Of a DNA stretch of 64,000 nt, positions 1-8,565 are shown one piece after another (positions within the stretch are counted from its first letter, which is position 1; each line of letters begins with the position of its first letter). The notes below the pieces were generated by a model. It worked only from the letters and a program-made list of their open reading frames with translations. It did not search any database and was not told the DNA's origin. The DNA is from Trichostrongylus colubriformis. Lineage: Eukaryota > Nematoda > Chromadorea > Rhabditida > Trichostrongylidae. The position numbers and the translations under genes are program-made. The stretch covers positions 17,035,582 through 17,099,581 of the forward strand of contig OZ022261.1 in NCBI GenBank assembly GCA_963978905.1. Direction: 5' to 3'.

Positions 1-55
1 ACGGACCAGATACGACCCCCCTCGTTGAGGATTCCTCAACGGAGGCTTGACCCTG
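1..55 (+). repeat. Right end of a CAGGG-ended hAT-like repeat
   Basis: The first 55 bases match the right end of the repeat family seen complete at 588-2432. They share the GGACCA(G/A)A(T/C)ACGACC block, the near-palindrome GTTGAGGATTCCTCAAC and the terminal GGCTTGACCCTG. The rest of this copy lies before the window. No coding sequence is visible. Confidence 0.7.
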
Positions 56-587
56 CTCCGATATCAGTTGCAGCGGATCGATCGCTATACTGTCTAACCT
101 CTCGAAAAATAGCCTCTGCTCTTCATACCTGATGACCTTCTTAAACTGCGACCTACATGAGTGATCCAAATGCTATCAAGATTTGTGATAGAGCAAGTAT
201 AGAGCAAGTGAATCAATTTCTTATGTAGTACAACCAAAAACAAGGCGTATCGCCCGCTAGGCCACCGAGATTCTTAATAGAGGTGCGTGTTCAGCAAATG
301 ACCAACGAGTGGACACAGTTCTTCCAATCGATGCGATAGAATCCAAAAATATAAGCGGTGCACTGTCTACGCGGCTAAGCAGTGACCACTACAGCCCAAG
401 TGTCATCAAATGATCAGTGAGTCAACAGATTTCTTCACGAACCGTTATCAGCTGTAGTTAGATAACGACGATGAATCATCTGAACTTCCGAAATTTGGCA
501 GATGTGGTGTGCAGTGGTAAATTGTCAGAGCTCCAACCAGCAGTAAGGCTTGAGCACTGGATCCTCGCGAGAGATCTTGGTTCCGGG
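56..587. other. Unassigned spacer
   Basis: No gene, terminal repeat or RNA that I recognise lies between the two hAT-like copies. There are no long open frames. Confidence 0.5.
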
Positions 588-2432
588 CAGGGTCAAGCGT
601 CCAGTTGAGGAAAATTTTCAAAAAATATGACCCCCCCCCCCAAAAAAAAGGGGCCTCAATACGACCCCCCCCCCCCCTTCTTCAGGTTCCGCTTCTTCTG
701 TGGTTTGTACCAAGCCACTGCGAGCCACCAGGGAAATTAAGAGCTCAGTAAAAAAACACTGAAGCCAGACCAAACTTCGTACAAAAGAGAGAAATAAGAA
801 CCTACAAAATCGTCTGAGTAAGATCCCAACAATTCCAATATGTACTACAGAAACGGAAGCGACGCCGACCATTGGTAATGTACTCGTGCTCTGATGACAA
901 ATAGAAGGCTTAGAAGTCATGCAAATTATGCGGCAAGGATAAAAGCTAAAAAAATGAGAATAGAAAAGTCAAAAGTCAAAAGAAAGGCTAAATAGGAGCC
1001 ATGTAATACGCTCCCCATCTGGTCGCGGGCCGCTACTGCGGCTGTGACGCGGCGATCACGATGGAGCGCGGTATCTTCTCCATACTATTTGGACACCTTT
1101 GAATACCTCAAACTTTACCTAGAGCCCATCTTTCGAACAGCTGTAAACTGTTTTCCTAATAACTCCCTTAGACCCAACAATTGGCCGTTTGCTTTCCCTA
1201 ATGGTTGCTTAGTTCTCGATATGGATTTCCAGTTGAGGATTAGATGAGGAAAATTTCGAAGTGTTTCACTTTAAATGGTTATAACTTCCTTCAAGCTCTA
1301 CCATATGAGTGCACCTCAGTGGAGCAGAGTATGCGAGGTTGCCGCTTCCGAATGACTACCCGAGCTATGCCATATCTTCAAAACGAAGGAAGTTATTTTG
1401 AGGGAAGCCAGATGAGGATTAGATGAGGAAAATTTTGGAAAATTGAAGTGTTCAACTTCAAATGTTCATAGCTTCCTTTAAACTCAACCGTATGAGTGCG
1501 TTTTTGAGTGTCCGGGGTGAGCGAGGTAGCCGCTTTTGAATGACTTCCTGAGCTATGCCATGTCTTCAAAACGAAGGAAGTTATTCTGAGGGAAGCCAGA
1601 TGAGGATTAGATAAGGAAAATTCGAAGAAAAATTGAAGTGTTCTACTTTGAATAGTCATAACTTTCTTCAAACTTAACCATATGAGTGCATTTTTGAGTG
1701 CTCTGGATCTGCGAGGTTGCCGCTTCCGAATGACTACCTGAGCTATGCCGTATCTTCAAGGAGAAGCAAGAAAAATTCAAAAAAGCCAGTTGAGGAAAAT
1801 TTATTTTCGTCGAATTTGCGAGATCTTCCCAAGATTCTTCCGAAAAATTGATTCATTGTTACTGGAATTTCTTTTTCTTTAGTGTGCATCTTTCGCTCTT
1901 GAAGGCCTAGTGAGAGAGCGAGAAGGGCGGTCAGCTTCTCTGTGGGATGCGCCATGCATGAGGACTTTTATGACCCGCATAATGGCCGCTAACACCAGAA
2001 CACGTACTTGCAATCGTAGTAAGATATGAAAGAAGTCCATATCAGGATTTTCGTTTTCATCCCATAGTTCCTGGAGAATTCATCCACGGTGGTACCCGTG
2101 GATAGATTGCGCTCCGCACGGATAATCGGGGAATTTCGGAGGTGTCTCTGTACGTGGTGTCGGTGTCAGCGGACCAACGAAAGGGTTATTGGCGTTGACC
2201 GGTTTCGTTGCGGAACGCGCCACGCATGAGGTTTTCATGATGATTAAGTTAAACTAGTTTTGGGTTCGAACCCAATTAGTTAGTATTATCATTTCTCCCC
2301 TTACACTTTAGACCCTTAGTCCGATAAATTCTGTTGATCACTGCCTACCTCAACGATCACGACCCCTCCCCTCCCTCCTAGCGGACCAAACACGACCCCC
2401 CGTTGAGGATTCCTCAACAGAGCTTGACCCTG
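588..2432 (+). mobile_element. hAT-like non-autonomous transposon, copy A
   Basis: The ends are inverted: the left begins CAGGGTCAAGCG and the right ends in the complement of CAGGGTCAAGCT. GTTCCGGG (580-587) and GTTCTGGG (2433-2440) flank it as an 8-bp target duplication with one mismatch. CAGGG-type ends with 8-bp duplications are usual for the hAT superfamily; the assignment rests on that alone, because no transposase is present. Related copies lie at 9203-14938 (interrupted), 21583-23355 (inverted) and about 35896-37424. This copy is longer than the others because of an internal tandem triplication. Homopolymer runs of C and A occur near 630-680. Confidence 0.65.
1230..1785 (+). repeat. 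Tandem triplication inside hAT-like copy A
   Basis: A block of about 185 bases is repeated about three times. Each unit carries a GAGGATTAGATGAGGAAAA-type block (near 1233, 1412 and 1600), then a run on TATGAGTGC, GAGGTTGCCGCTTCCGAATG and GAGCTATGCC. Copy B has this block only once, so the triplication is specific to copy A. The open frames seen across it are non-coding repeats of the same sequence. Confidence 0.7.
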
Positions 2433-2437
2433 GTTCT

Positions 2438-2973
2438 GGGTGGGGGTCGATTGGTCGAATTTTCGCGCGACCGCCCGCGGCGAACGGCGCGGCGGGGGTG
2501 CGAGTCGTTTGGAATTCCGCTCAAGACGCAATGGGCTGGTACCATAAGGGACCTTCGAAGATTGTACCTATTTTCAGCGCGGGCGGCTAATTGCTTTTGT
2601 TCTTATGCTTTCTGTGAGAACCGAAATATTAGAGGTAATTTGACTGCTATTGTTCTCTCTCATTCTGCACTGAGTGATCCATAAAAGTTTCTGCAGGAGC
2701 ATTAACAATTGAAGAAACCTATCATGATGACACAACAATCAACAACAACCTCAAGTATAATAGCAGTGATAGTTATGCCTTTATTAGCCATGAAGAACGA
2801 TGGAGAGCTCATATTGCAATCTCAAGAAATTCTAATCCACAACATGTTTCTGAGAATAGGTGCAATCTTTGAAGGTCCCTTACGGTACAGCCCATTGCGT
2901 CTTGAGCGGAATTCCAAACGACTCGCACTGACAGCGCCGCGAAGCGAAAATTCGACCAATCGGCCCCCACCCC
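2438..2973. mobile_element. Foldback element, about 540 bp
   Basis: Bases 2438-2580 (GGGTGGGGGTCGATTGGTCG onward) pair as an imperfect inverted repeat with about 2836-2973 (ends CGACCAATCGGCCCCCACCC). The arms are about 140 bases with a centre of about 255 bases. It lies directly beside the right end of hAT-like copy A, so its left tip overlaps that element's target duplication. No coding function was recognised. Confidence 0.6.
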
Positions 2974-4108
2974 TTGGTTCCTATAACGTAGCAATTGAGC
3001 TAGCGCTCAGTACTGCGCTGATCACTAAGTGGATTATGAATATGGAATCCCCGATGAAGGTTGGTCAGTGTTGGCCATTTCCATACACAGTTCTATCGTA
3101 TTTTTCTTATTAGGTTTGCAAAATTAAACTGTAGGTTTGTGTCAGTCATGTACCTGTGCAATATTGTTTCCATTCTTTCGCTGACGCACGATATCTTGAA
3201 AATCGCCCAATCTCGATAGAATATGACACGTTGCGAGAAGTGGAATTATGACTAAGAGAAAAAGTGTGCGACCCATTCACATCCCCAACAGAACTTGTCT
3301 CAAGAACCTGCTCTCTCAGCGCAATTCTGAAAAATACGGATGTGGCACAATGAATGCATGCTTGATAAACAGTGACGACATGTAACGGAAAACAATTGGG
3401 TTGGTTCGAATGCGAACGACGTACTTACATGGAAACATGGTAAGCATAGCAATAGTGAGAAAGATGTGCAATCGAGAACAATACTGGACATGGAGAATGA
3501 TACGATGACTATAGAAGTCCTGCAATGACAATAGAAGTCCTGCAAAGTAGGCATCACTCAGGGTCGACTAGTCTGTTATGTTCAACATTAGAATTATATA
3601 AGTGGGCGCGATGGAGAAGCAGAGCATCTGATCGGTATGCATTTGTATCACCATCTCGTCCATGCAGAGCTAAAAATTGTTAAAACAAAGTCTTCACAGT
3701 TCGAAAATCCCAGATCAGAACTCTTCATTGCACTCGAATGGCTTTTGGGCTGAGTGCCGGCAATAAACACTGAAGACCACGGCTTCGTGTTCGTTCAATT
3801 GTAGTTTAAAGTAGCGCATTCTATACAGTGTACCCAGTTGGAGCTGGTAGCAATGCGTTGCCATTTGGAATGTGCACCTGTTGATGTAGGACAATAATCG
3901 CGGAAATGGTTGATGTGCTGGTAAAGTCTATAACTGGAACTCTAACACAACTCCACAAACTGGGTTGGAAAAGGGTGGGATTATAATTCGGAAATCATCG
4001 AATAATCATCGTCAATCACCTCTTTCTTGACTCAAAACGTGTGGATGGGGTAGACTTGGAAGGTCGTGTTTACAAACACTCTACTCACGCAACGCTTGTC
4101 CGATAAGC
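2974..4108. other. Unassigned spacer with a short tandem repeat
   Basis: No recognisable gene or element. A short tandem repeat of about 18 bases, built on ATAGAAGTCCTGCA, lies at about 3513-3545. Open frames here are short and resemble no family known to me. Confidence 0.4.
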
Positions 4109-4813
4109 CTAAAAAGTTAAATACTCACCTACCACTAGAAGGGTACACACGTGAATTTGGCCGCACTTCACAAGTAAAGGCCACGTAACAAATGTTTCCA
4201 GACGCATTGGGTGAGCAGTCATACTCCTTTTATGGCTATTAGTCTCCTTCATAACTCTGTTCCTGTGAATGGCATATTGAAACGAAAGTGTGGCGACGAG
4301 CATTATTGGTGATAAAAGTTCATGCGGACTAATGAAAAGGGTAGCGTTACAGGGCCGAACCAAAGATGTAGCCTCAAAAAGATATAGGCGGTTTAGGGGT
4401 TTAGGATTCCCCAGTAAGGTTTGCGAGATTTCATCGGACATTTGAGGATTAAGGAAATTCCTGTCAACAAGAAGAGGAAAGGAACACACAACTGCTAAGA
4501 TTTGATGGTCAATATGTGAGCAATCACTTGCCGCGCGATAACACTCTCCTCTCTGTGGCGGACATTCAGAAGGAAAATTCATGGCTGAAGCAACCAAGTA
4601 GGTGTATTTCTGCTGCTCGGCTGCTCGGCGTAGCCTGAGTGCAGCAAAACTGAAATGAAAGTTTACAATCAAGTACTGCCCACTTGTGCCGTCACAGGAG
4701 TTACAGTGGAGTGAGAACGTGAACAGCCGAGCAGGATATTCGCACACCGTGACAACTATGAGAGCAGATTTGTGGTGTTTAGTAGCGATAGGATTGAACA
4801 TGCTTGACTGCAT
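4109..4813 (-). CDS. Unassigned open frame, 234 codons, possible exon
   Basis: This is the longest open frame in the window that I could not tie to a transposon. The protein has no motif I recognise: cysteine and serine are scattered, and there is no signal peptide or coiled coil. A good splice donor, AG|GTGAGTATT on the minus strand, falls near its 3' end (about 4129), so it could be part of an exon. An AG with a short T-run upstream of the start (about 4852) could act as an acceptor. Chance openness is equally possible, and I saw no repeat copy of it elsewhere in the window. Confidence 0.2.
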   Translation of the reverse strand: MQSSMFNPIATKHHKSALIVVTVCEYPARLFTFSLHCNSCDGTSGQYLIVNFHFSFAALRLRRAAEQQKYTYLVASAMNFPSECPPQRGECYRAASDCSHIDHQILAVVCSFPLLVDRNFLNPQMSDEISQTLLGNPKPLNRLYLFEATSLVRPCNATLFISPHELLSPIMLVATLSFQYAIHRNRVMKETNSHKRSMTAHPMRLETFVTWPLLVKCGQIHVCTLLVVGEYLTF

Positions 4814-4947
4814 TGCGAAGGTTATTTCGATCCGAAGTATCCCCTTCTAGTCTAAAAGTGCGATAGAGGCTCGCTCATATAATGGTTTGTGGTTGCATCA
4901 TATCGTGAAAGCGGCTTTTCTCCGAAGGACTCAGGTGTCATGGAGGC

Positions 4948-5203
4948 GGGTGTGACGGTTGGGACACACGGTCAGTAGTGTCACTAGGTCACGCGATGAC
5001 CATGCACATCCCTTAAAATATCATACACATCCATTCAATCATCATCATCATTCATCAGTATAACGGAACAGACTCACAAGGAGGATAGGATTTACCTGAA
5101 CAAATTGTCTGAATAATTTATGTCACAGGGCACAGGTCACAGGTCACAGGCTGCCGTAGGGTCACAGGCCTAGGTCAAAATCCGTGTGTCCCAACCTACA
5201 CCC
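4948..5203. repeat. Short inverted repeat, MITE-like
   Basis: GGGTGTGACGGTTGGGACACACGG-type sequence at 4948-4971 pairs with CCGTGTGTCCCAACCTACACCC-type sequence at 5182-5203. Between them are several tandem GTCACAG units (about 5105-5170). The outer CATGGAGGCGG appears in direct orientation at both ends. No coding content was seen. Confidence 0.4.
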
Positions 5204-5932
5204 ATGGAGGCGGACGCATTGAGTAAGATTCAAGGATGTTGCGTACCACGCGGGTGGCAGTTGCACACAACGACTTGCTTCAGTAGAACAAGGATTCGAA
5301 CCAAGGTGACCCTGCCGTGCAATAGTAGTTCCAACAGATTTATTTGCATTATTGGAGTGGTCAAATCTGTCTGACCTAAACATCATTGAATTACTATGGA
5401 AAACCTGATAAAACACTTAACAGAAAATTAGATAAGAGTGAGTACGAAAATATTGTCCAATTGAAGAAGGATGGAAGAGATCCATCACAGAGCTTCTAAC
5501 GGTACTGTAGTACGAATTTCCGAGTCATCCCACCTCCCGTCTGATGCTCTTTGAAGAGCCGCTCACTTGGTGTTGCCCTTTGAATTTCACCTGATGTATG
5601 GAAGAATGTTAAGTCATAGTTGCTAAATCATATAGCATAGTGTTTCTAGAATTGAGGAAGGGTTTAAGGCGCGAAACGTTGTCGACTAGCGAGGGATACC
5701 AGGAGCTCTATTTTTGTCGGCACCTCTTCATAATGTAAGACTATTTCTCAGACACTCTCTGGTCTCCGTACAGCTGTTGTGTTCTCAGTTTTTCTTTCTA
5801 CGGTATTGTGTGGGACTGTAGGAAAGAAGTTAACCTTATCGTCTGTTCATACTATGCTACATTAACCATTACTCTAACATCCATCCATACATCAACTGAA
5901 CATAGATCAACTGAAGTTCAAAGGGCGACACC
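5204..5932. other. Unassigned spacer left of the LTR element
   Basis: No recognisable gene, RNA or terminal repeat. The right end of this stretch is the unique left flank of the 128-bp duplicated block that begins at 5933. Confidence 0.4.
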
Positions 5933-6060
5933 AACTGACCGGCTTTTCGAATCGTGTCAGATGGGAGGTGAAGTCAGGGTCAAGCGAGGCGTCGCGGAAA
6001 ATTTTCAAAAATCACCTTCCTTTCTTCAGGTTCCGCTATATTTAGGATTTCTAACCAGCC
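5933..6060 (+). repeat. Left copy of a 128-bp duplicated block
   Basis: These 128 bases, from AACTGACCGG to AACCAGCC, appear identical by eye to 9161-9288 on the other side of the LTR element. Both contain the first 86 bases of a hAT-like repeat, whose CAGGGTCAAGCG start is at 5975 here and 9203 there. Only the right copy continues into the rest of that repeat, so the LTR insertion is flanked by a very long duplication instead of the usual 4-6 bp. Confidence 0.85.
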
Positions 6061-6080
6061 TTTTTAAGGTAAATTTAATC

Positions 6081-6127
6081 CGCAAGTACAAATCGTGGAC
6101 GGTAAACCGTCCACGATTTGTACTTGC
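6081..6127. repeat. Perfect palindrome at the left LTR junction
   Basis: CGCAAGTACAAATCGTGGAC (6081-6100) plus GGT is the exact reverse complement of the LTR's first bases, which end ...GATTTGTACTTGCG at 6127. The arms are 23 bases around a 1-2 base centre. The right LTR lacks the inverted half. A 20-base filler (6061-6080) separates it from the duplicated block, which looks like a repair or template-switch scar. Confidence 0.85.
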
Positions 6128-6335
6128 GCATTTTTCATTTACTTACTCCTTTTTTCACTTATTCATTTATTCATATGTTATGATTGGAAACTTACTTTGC
6201 TTTTCTCTGAGCTTTGTCATTATTTGAACTTTTCCATTTGTTGCAATCAGTGAGATACTCAGCGAGCTAGAAGCGTCGATGTTTTGATCAGAGGGCTTGA
6301 TTACGGACCCTCAGCCTCGCGCTGCGGCTTCTCCG

Positions 6336-6342
6336 TATAAAA
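6336..6342 (+). promoter_or_regulatory. TATA box of the 5' LTR
   Basis: TATAAAA in the setting CTCCGTATAAAAGGGCAG, a strong RNA polymerase II core promoter. Transcription would be expected to start about 30 bases further on, near 6366. The same motif lies at 8804-8810 in the 3' LTR. Confidence 0.75.
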
Positions 6343-6589
6343 GGGCAGTCATTCTAGGAGGAGGCATTCTGATCGCGTACCGACCATTCGCGTTTCTTCT
6401 CGCGTAGCAATCGGACTTTTCTACATTTTGAATGTATAGAAACTTTCCTTTTCTCAGTATTGAAGTGCCCTTTATACTCATATGGTGCTATGCTTTAACC
6501 TTTTGGGGTTCTGTTCAAAAAGGGTTGATTTGGGCAATTTTCACTTCTTTTAATTCGTGAACATTTGTTCGATTTTTACTTAGTTTAGA

Positions 6590-6595
6590 AATAAA
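6590..6595 (+). promoter_or_regulatory. Poly(A) signal AATAAA in the 5' LTR
   Basis: AATAAA abuts the first base of the SL1 leader. In the 3' LTR the equivalent (9058-9063) would place cleavage inside or just after the SL1 sequence, since cleavage usually falls 10-30 bases downstream. Confidence 0.7.
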
Positions 6596-6617
6596 GGTTT
6601 AATTACCCAAGTTTGAG
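6596..6617 (+). other. Exact SL1 spliced-leader sequence in the 5' LTR
   Basis: The 22 bases start GGTTTAATTACCCAAG and end TTTGAG. They are identical to SL1, the leader that nematodes add to mRNAs by trans-splicing. The next bases are GTCCTTC, not the GTAAAC that follows the leader in SL RNA genes, so only the mature leader is present. It lies between the poly(A) signal and the U5-like tail, where the R region of an LTR is expected. Confidence 0.92.
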
Positions 6618-6694
6618 GTCCTTCTCCACCACACACACACAAATCCGCGTGGCAAAAATCAGTTGGCGAGTTTGGTGTAGAGAGGGACTTCAAT

Positions 6695-6705
6695 TGGTGC
6701 ATCGG
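6695..6705 (+). promoter_or_regulatory. Primer binding site, tRNA-Gly type
   Basis: TGGTGCATCGG begins two bases after the left LTR. It is complementary to the end of a tRNA finishing CCGATGCA plus CCA, which fits nematode tRNA-Gly. This is the expected position for priming of minus-strand DNA synthesis. Confidence 0.8.
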
Positions 6706-7112
6706 CTTGTTCCAAGTGGTTACACGAAGCGAACTTCAGGTTGGTTTACAACTTTAAAAGTGGCTGTCTTTGCATGCAAGCTTTGCTTGTTTTTGTACGC
6801 ATTCGTTGCCAATTTCGGTAATCAATCGAGTTTGCTGGGGTGACTCATCCTTCGCGTACACCTTCTTTGTCTCGAAAAGCTCTCGCGTTGGGTCATTGAA
6901 AATCGTTATTCGGGTGTCTCAGAAACTCTCGCGTTGGACTATTGAGGGTTGAAACTCACCATAAAAATGACCTCACAACTTTCTTCCCACAAAAGATTGT
7001 TAACGCGACATTGTAACAAATTGGAAACGGTACTCTCGCGTTTCAAAGAAGAGAAATTAGAGACCTTGAAGGCTTCGGACGATAACCGTACTCCGGGGTA
7101 TGAAAGGAGCAC

Positions 7113-8462
7113 ATGTTTGTCGGGAGACCGGAGAAGCCCAAGGAGGAATGGGAGAGGGATGCAGAGGTCGCCCTTCTCCAGCTGGACAAGTGTATGAAGC
7201 GATTCGGAGCAGTCATCAAGGCCATGGAAGGCGAGATGGAGCAAGCAGAGAAAGACTTTAACGTAGCGCCTTGCCATACCAACGCCCAGCACATCAACAC
7301 GTTGTTTCGTCGAGCCTTCAAGAACTTAACCGCCGCGGACAAGGACCACGTTACTCAACGGTTCGAGACTCTTCAGAAAAAGGTGGACGAACAGAATGAG
7401 GAGATATCGCGTTTGAAGAAGATGTTAGATGCTAAGCCAAGTAGCGATGGAGACGTCGAAATGACGGACGATGCCTATTGGTCGCGTATGGTACAGGAAG
7501 TCCAAGGTGACACCGAAGTGGAGAAGGTGCAGACTTCTCCACCGAAACTCGCGTCCGATGGCTCCGATGATGAGGACGACAACGATCTAGACCTCAGATC
7601 GGCGGATGGTGACGAAGAAGAGGATCAACTGGTGATTTGCGACGACTGTAGTGAAGATCGAGCTGTCGAAAGAGTTGTGGAGATCGTAGCGGAAGAGCGA
7701 GTAGTGGAACTGGTACCAGAGGATCGAGCTGCGGATCGCGGGCCACAGGATCGACCTGCTGATCGCGTACCAGTTGATCGAGCTGCGGATCGCGTGCCAC
7801 AGGATCGAGCTGCGGATCGCGTGCCACAGGAACGAGCTGCTGATCGCGTGCCCCAAGATCGAGCTGCTGATCGCGTGCCACAGGATCGAATCGAACAGGA
7901 GGATCGTCGACACCCTCCCGTGCGGGACGAAAGAGAGCTGGAGCGAGTGATCGGGAATGTGCAGGAGGAAATCGACCACATGGAGAGAGCGATGGATAAT
8001 TTCCCGTATAGGAAGAGAGAGAGCTTCTCTAGAGGAATCAGACCGTTGAACCAATGCTGCTTCTGTAGCGTGAAGGGAGAGCATTTTTCCGACTCGTGTC
8101 CAACGGTAACTGACGGACAGGACAGATGGGAGATAATGCTAGAACGCTACTTCTGCCAGTACTGTCTGAACAGATGTGGGATGTACGACCTCTGCCAATA
8201 CAGATACAAGGAATGTTTTTATTGTGAGCGCGTAAGAGGCACACCCTTCGAGTACCTGATTCCGCGTGAACCTCATCATACGGCTCTTTGTCGAGTTCCG
8301 GATCAAAGAGGAAGAGCCCGTGCGCGTATCGAGGGAGCCAGGGAGGAGCTACAACGCCTTCTAGGAGAGCTGTCATTGGCGATAGTACTGCGAAGGCGGG
8401 AAGCGGAGAGAAGACAGGAGGAGGAGAGGCAAAGAGGACACGACGGGGCAGCCAATCGCTAG
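7113..8462 (+). CDS. Gag polyprotein of the LTR element
   Basis: 449 codons from the first in-frame ATG after a stop at 7101. Residues 1-110 are charged and helical. About 150-200 are acidic (runs of D and E). Residues about 204-257 form a nine-residue repeat of the DRAADRVPQ type. From about 315 there is a zinc-knuckle-like Cys/His motif (CCFC...H....C, a C-x2-C-x5-H-x4-C spacing), followed by more Cys/His clusters (CQYC, CFYC, ALC) to about residue 395. The C-terminal tail is rich in Arg and Glu. Gag packages the element's RNA into particles. A second frame from 6949 (a further ATG is at 6967) runs to 7197 and reads like a Gag N-terminus (basic, helical), so a one-base frameshift near 7085-7110 may have shortened this protein. 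Confidence 0.85.
   Translation: MFVGRPEKPKEEWERDAEVALLQLDKCMKRFGAVIKAMEGEMEQAEKDFNVAPCHTNAQHINTLFRRAFKNLTAADKDHVTQRFETLQKKVDEQNEEISRLKKMLDAKPSSDGDVEMTDDAYWSRMVQEVQGDTEVEKVQTSPPKLASDGSDDEDDNDLDLRSADGDEEEDQLVICDDCSEDRAVERVVEIVAEERVVELVPEDRAADRGPQDRPADRVPVDRAADRVPQDRAADRVPQERAADRVPQDRAADRVPQDRIEQEDRRHPPVRDERELERVIGNVQEEIDHMERAMDNFPYRKRESFSRGIRPLNQCCFCSVKGEHFSDSCPTVTDGQDRWEIMLERYFCQYCLNRCGMYDLCQYRYKECFYCERVRGTPFEYLIPREPHHTALCRVPDQRGRARARIEGAREELQRLLGELSLAIVLRRREAERRQEEERQRGHDGAANR
7722..7884 (+). repeat. 27-bp minisatellite inside gag
   Basis: Six units of 27 bases of the form GATCGAGCTGCGGATCGCG plus TGCCACAG keep the reading frame and encode DRAADRVPQ repeats. Units differ by a few bases. The opposite strand is also open because of the repeat, which makes spurious minus-strand frames. 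Confidence 0.85.
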
Positions 8463-8565
8463 AGGAGCGGAGAAGACTGGAGGGACCCCAGCAAGATAAG
8501 GATCTGTAGTAGCTTGGTTGTTGCTGATTTGTTGTTAGATTGCCTTGTTTGTTGTCGGGCGGAGT

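Larger units (their letters stand above)
6098..6692 (+). repeat. 5' LTR
   Basis: Direct repeat of 8566-9160 at a constant offset of 2,468 bases. Four single-base differences are seen by eye, for example GGAAAC/GGGAAC and CAGTGAG/CAATGAG. It contains a TATA box, a poly(A) signal, the SL1 leader and a U5-like tail ending in CA. The expected starting TG reads GG on this side and TG just before the right copy. Confidence 0.9.

Noticed and set aside
2255..2275. tRNA T-arm-like GTTCGAACCCA blocks in the hAT-like copies (also near 14803 and 37258, with a variant near 21715)
   Set aside because: No acceptor stem or anticodon arm is found around them. They are a conserved palindromic block of the repeat family.
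6596..6700. SL RNA gene
   Set aside because: Only the 22-nt leader is present. The donor-side sequence, Sm site and stem-loops of an SL RNA gene do not follow, and the sequence is inside an LTR.
7587..8084. Long minus-strand frames opposite gag
   Set aside because: They mirror the 27-bp repeat array and the biased codon use of gag, and have no motif of their own.
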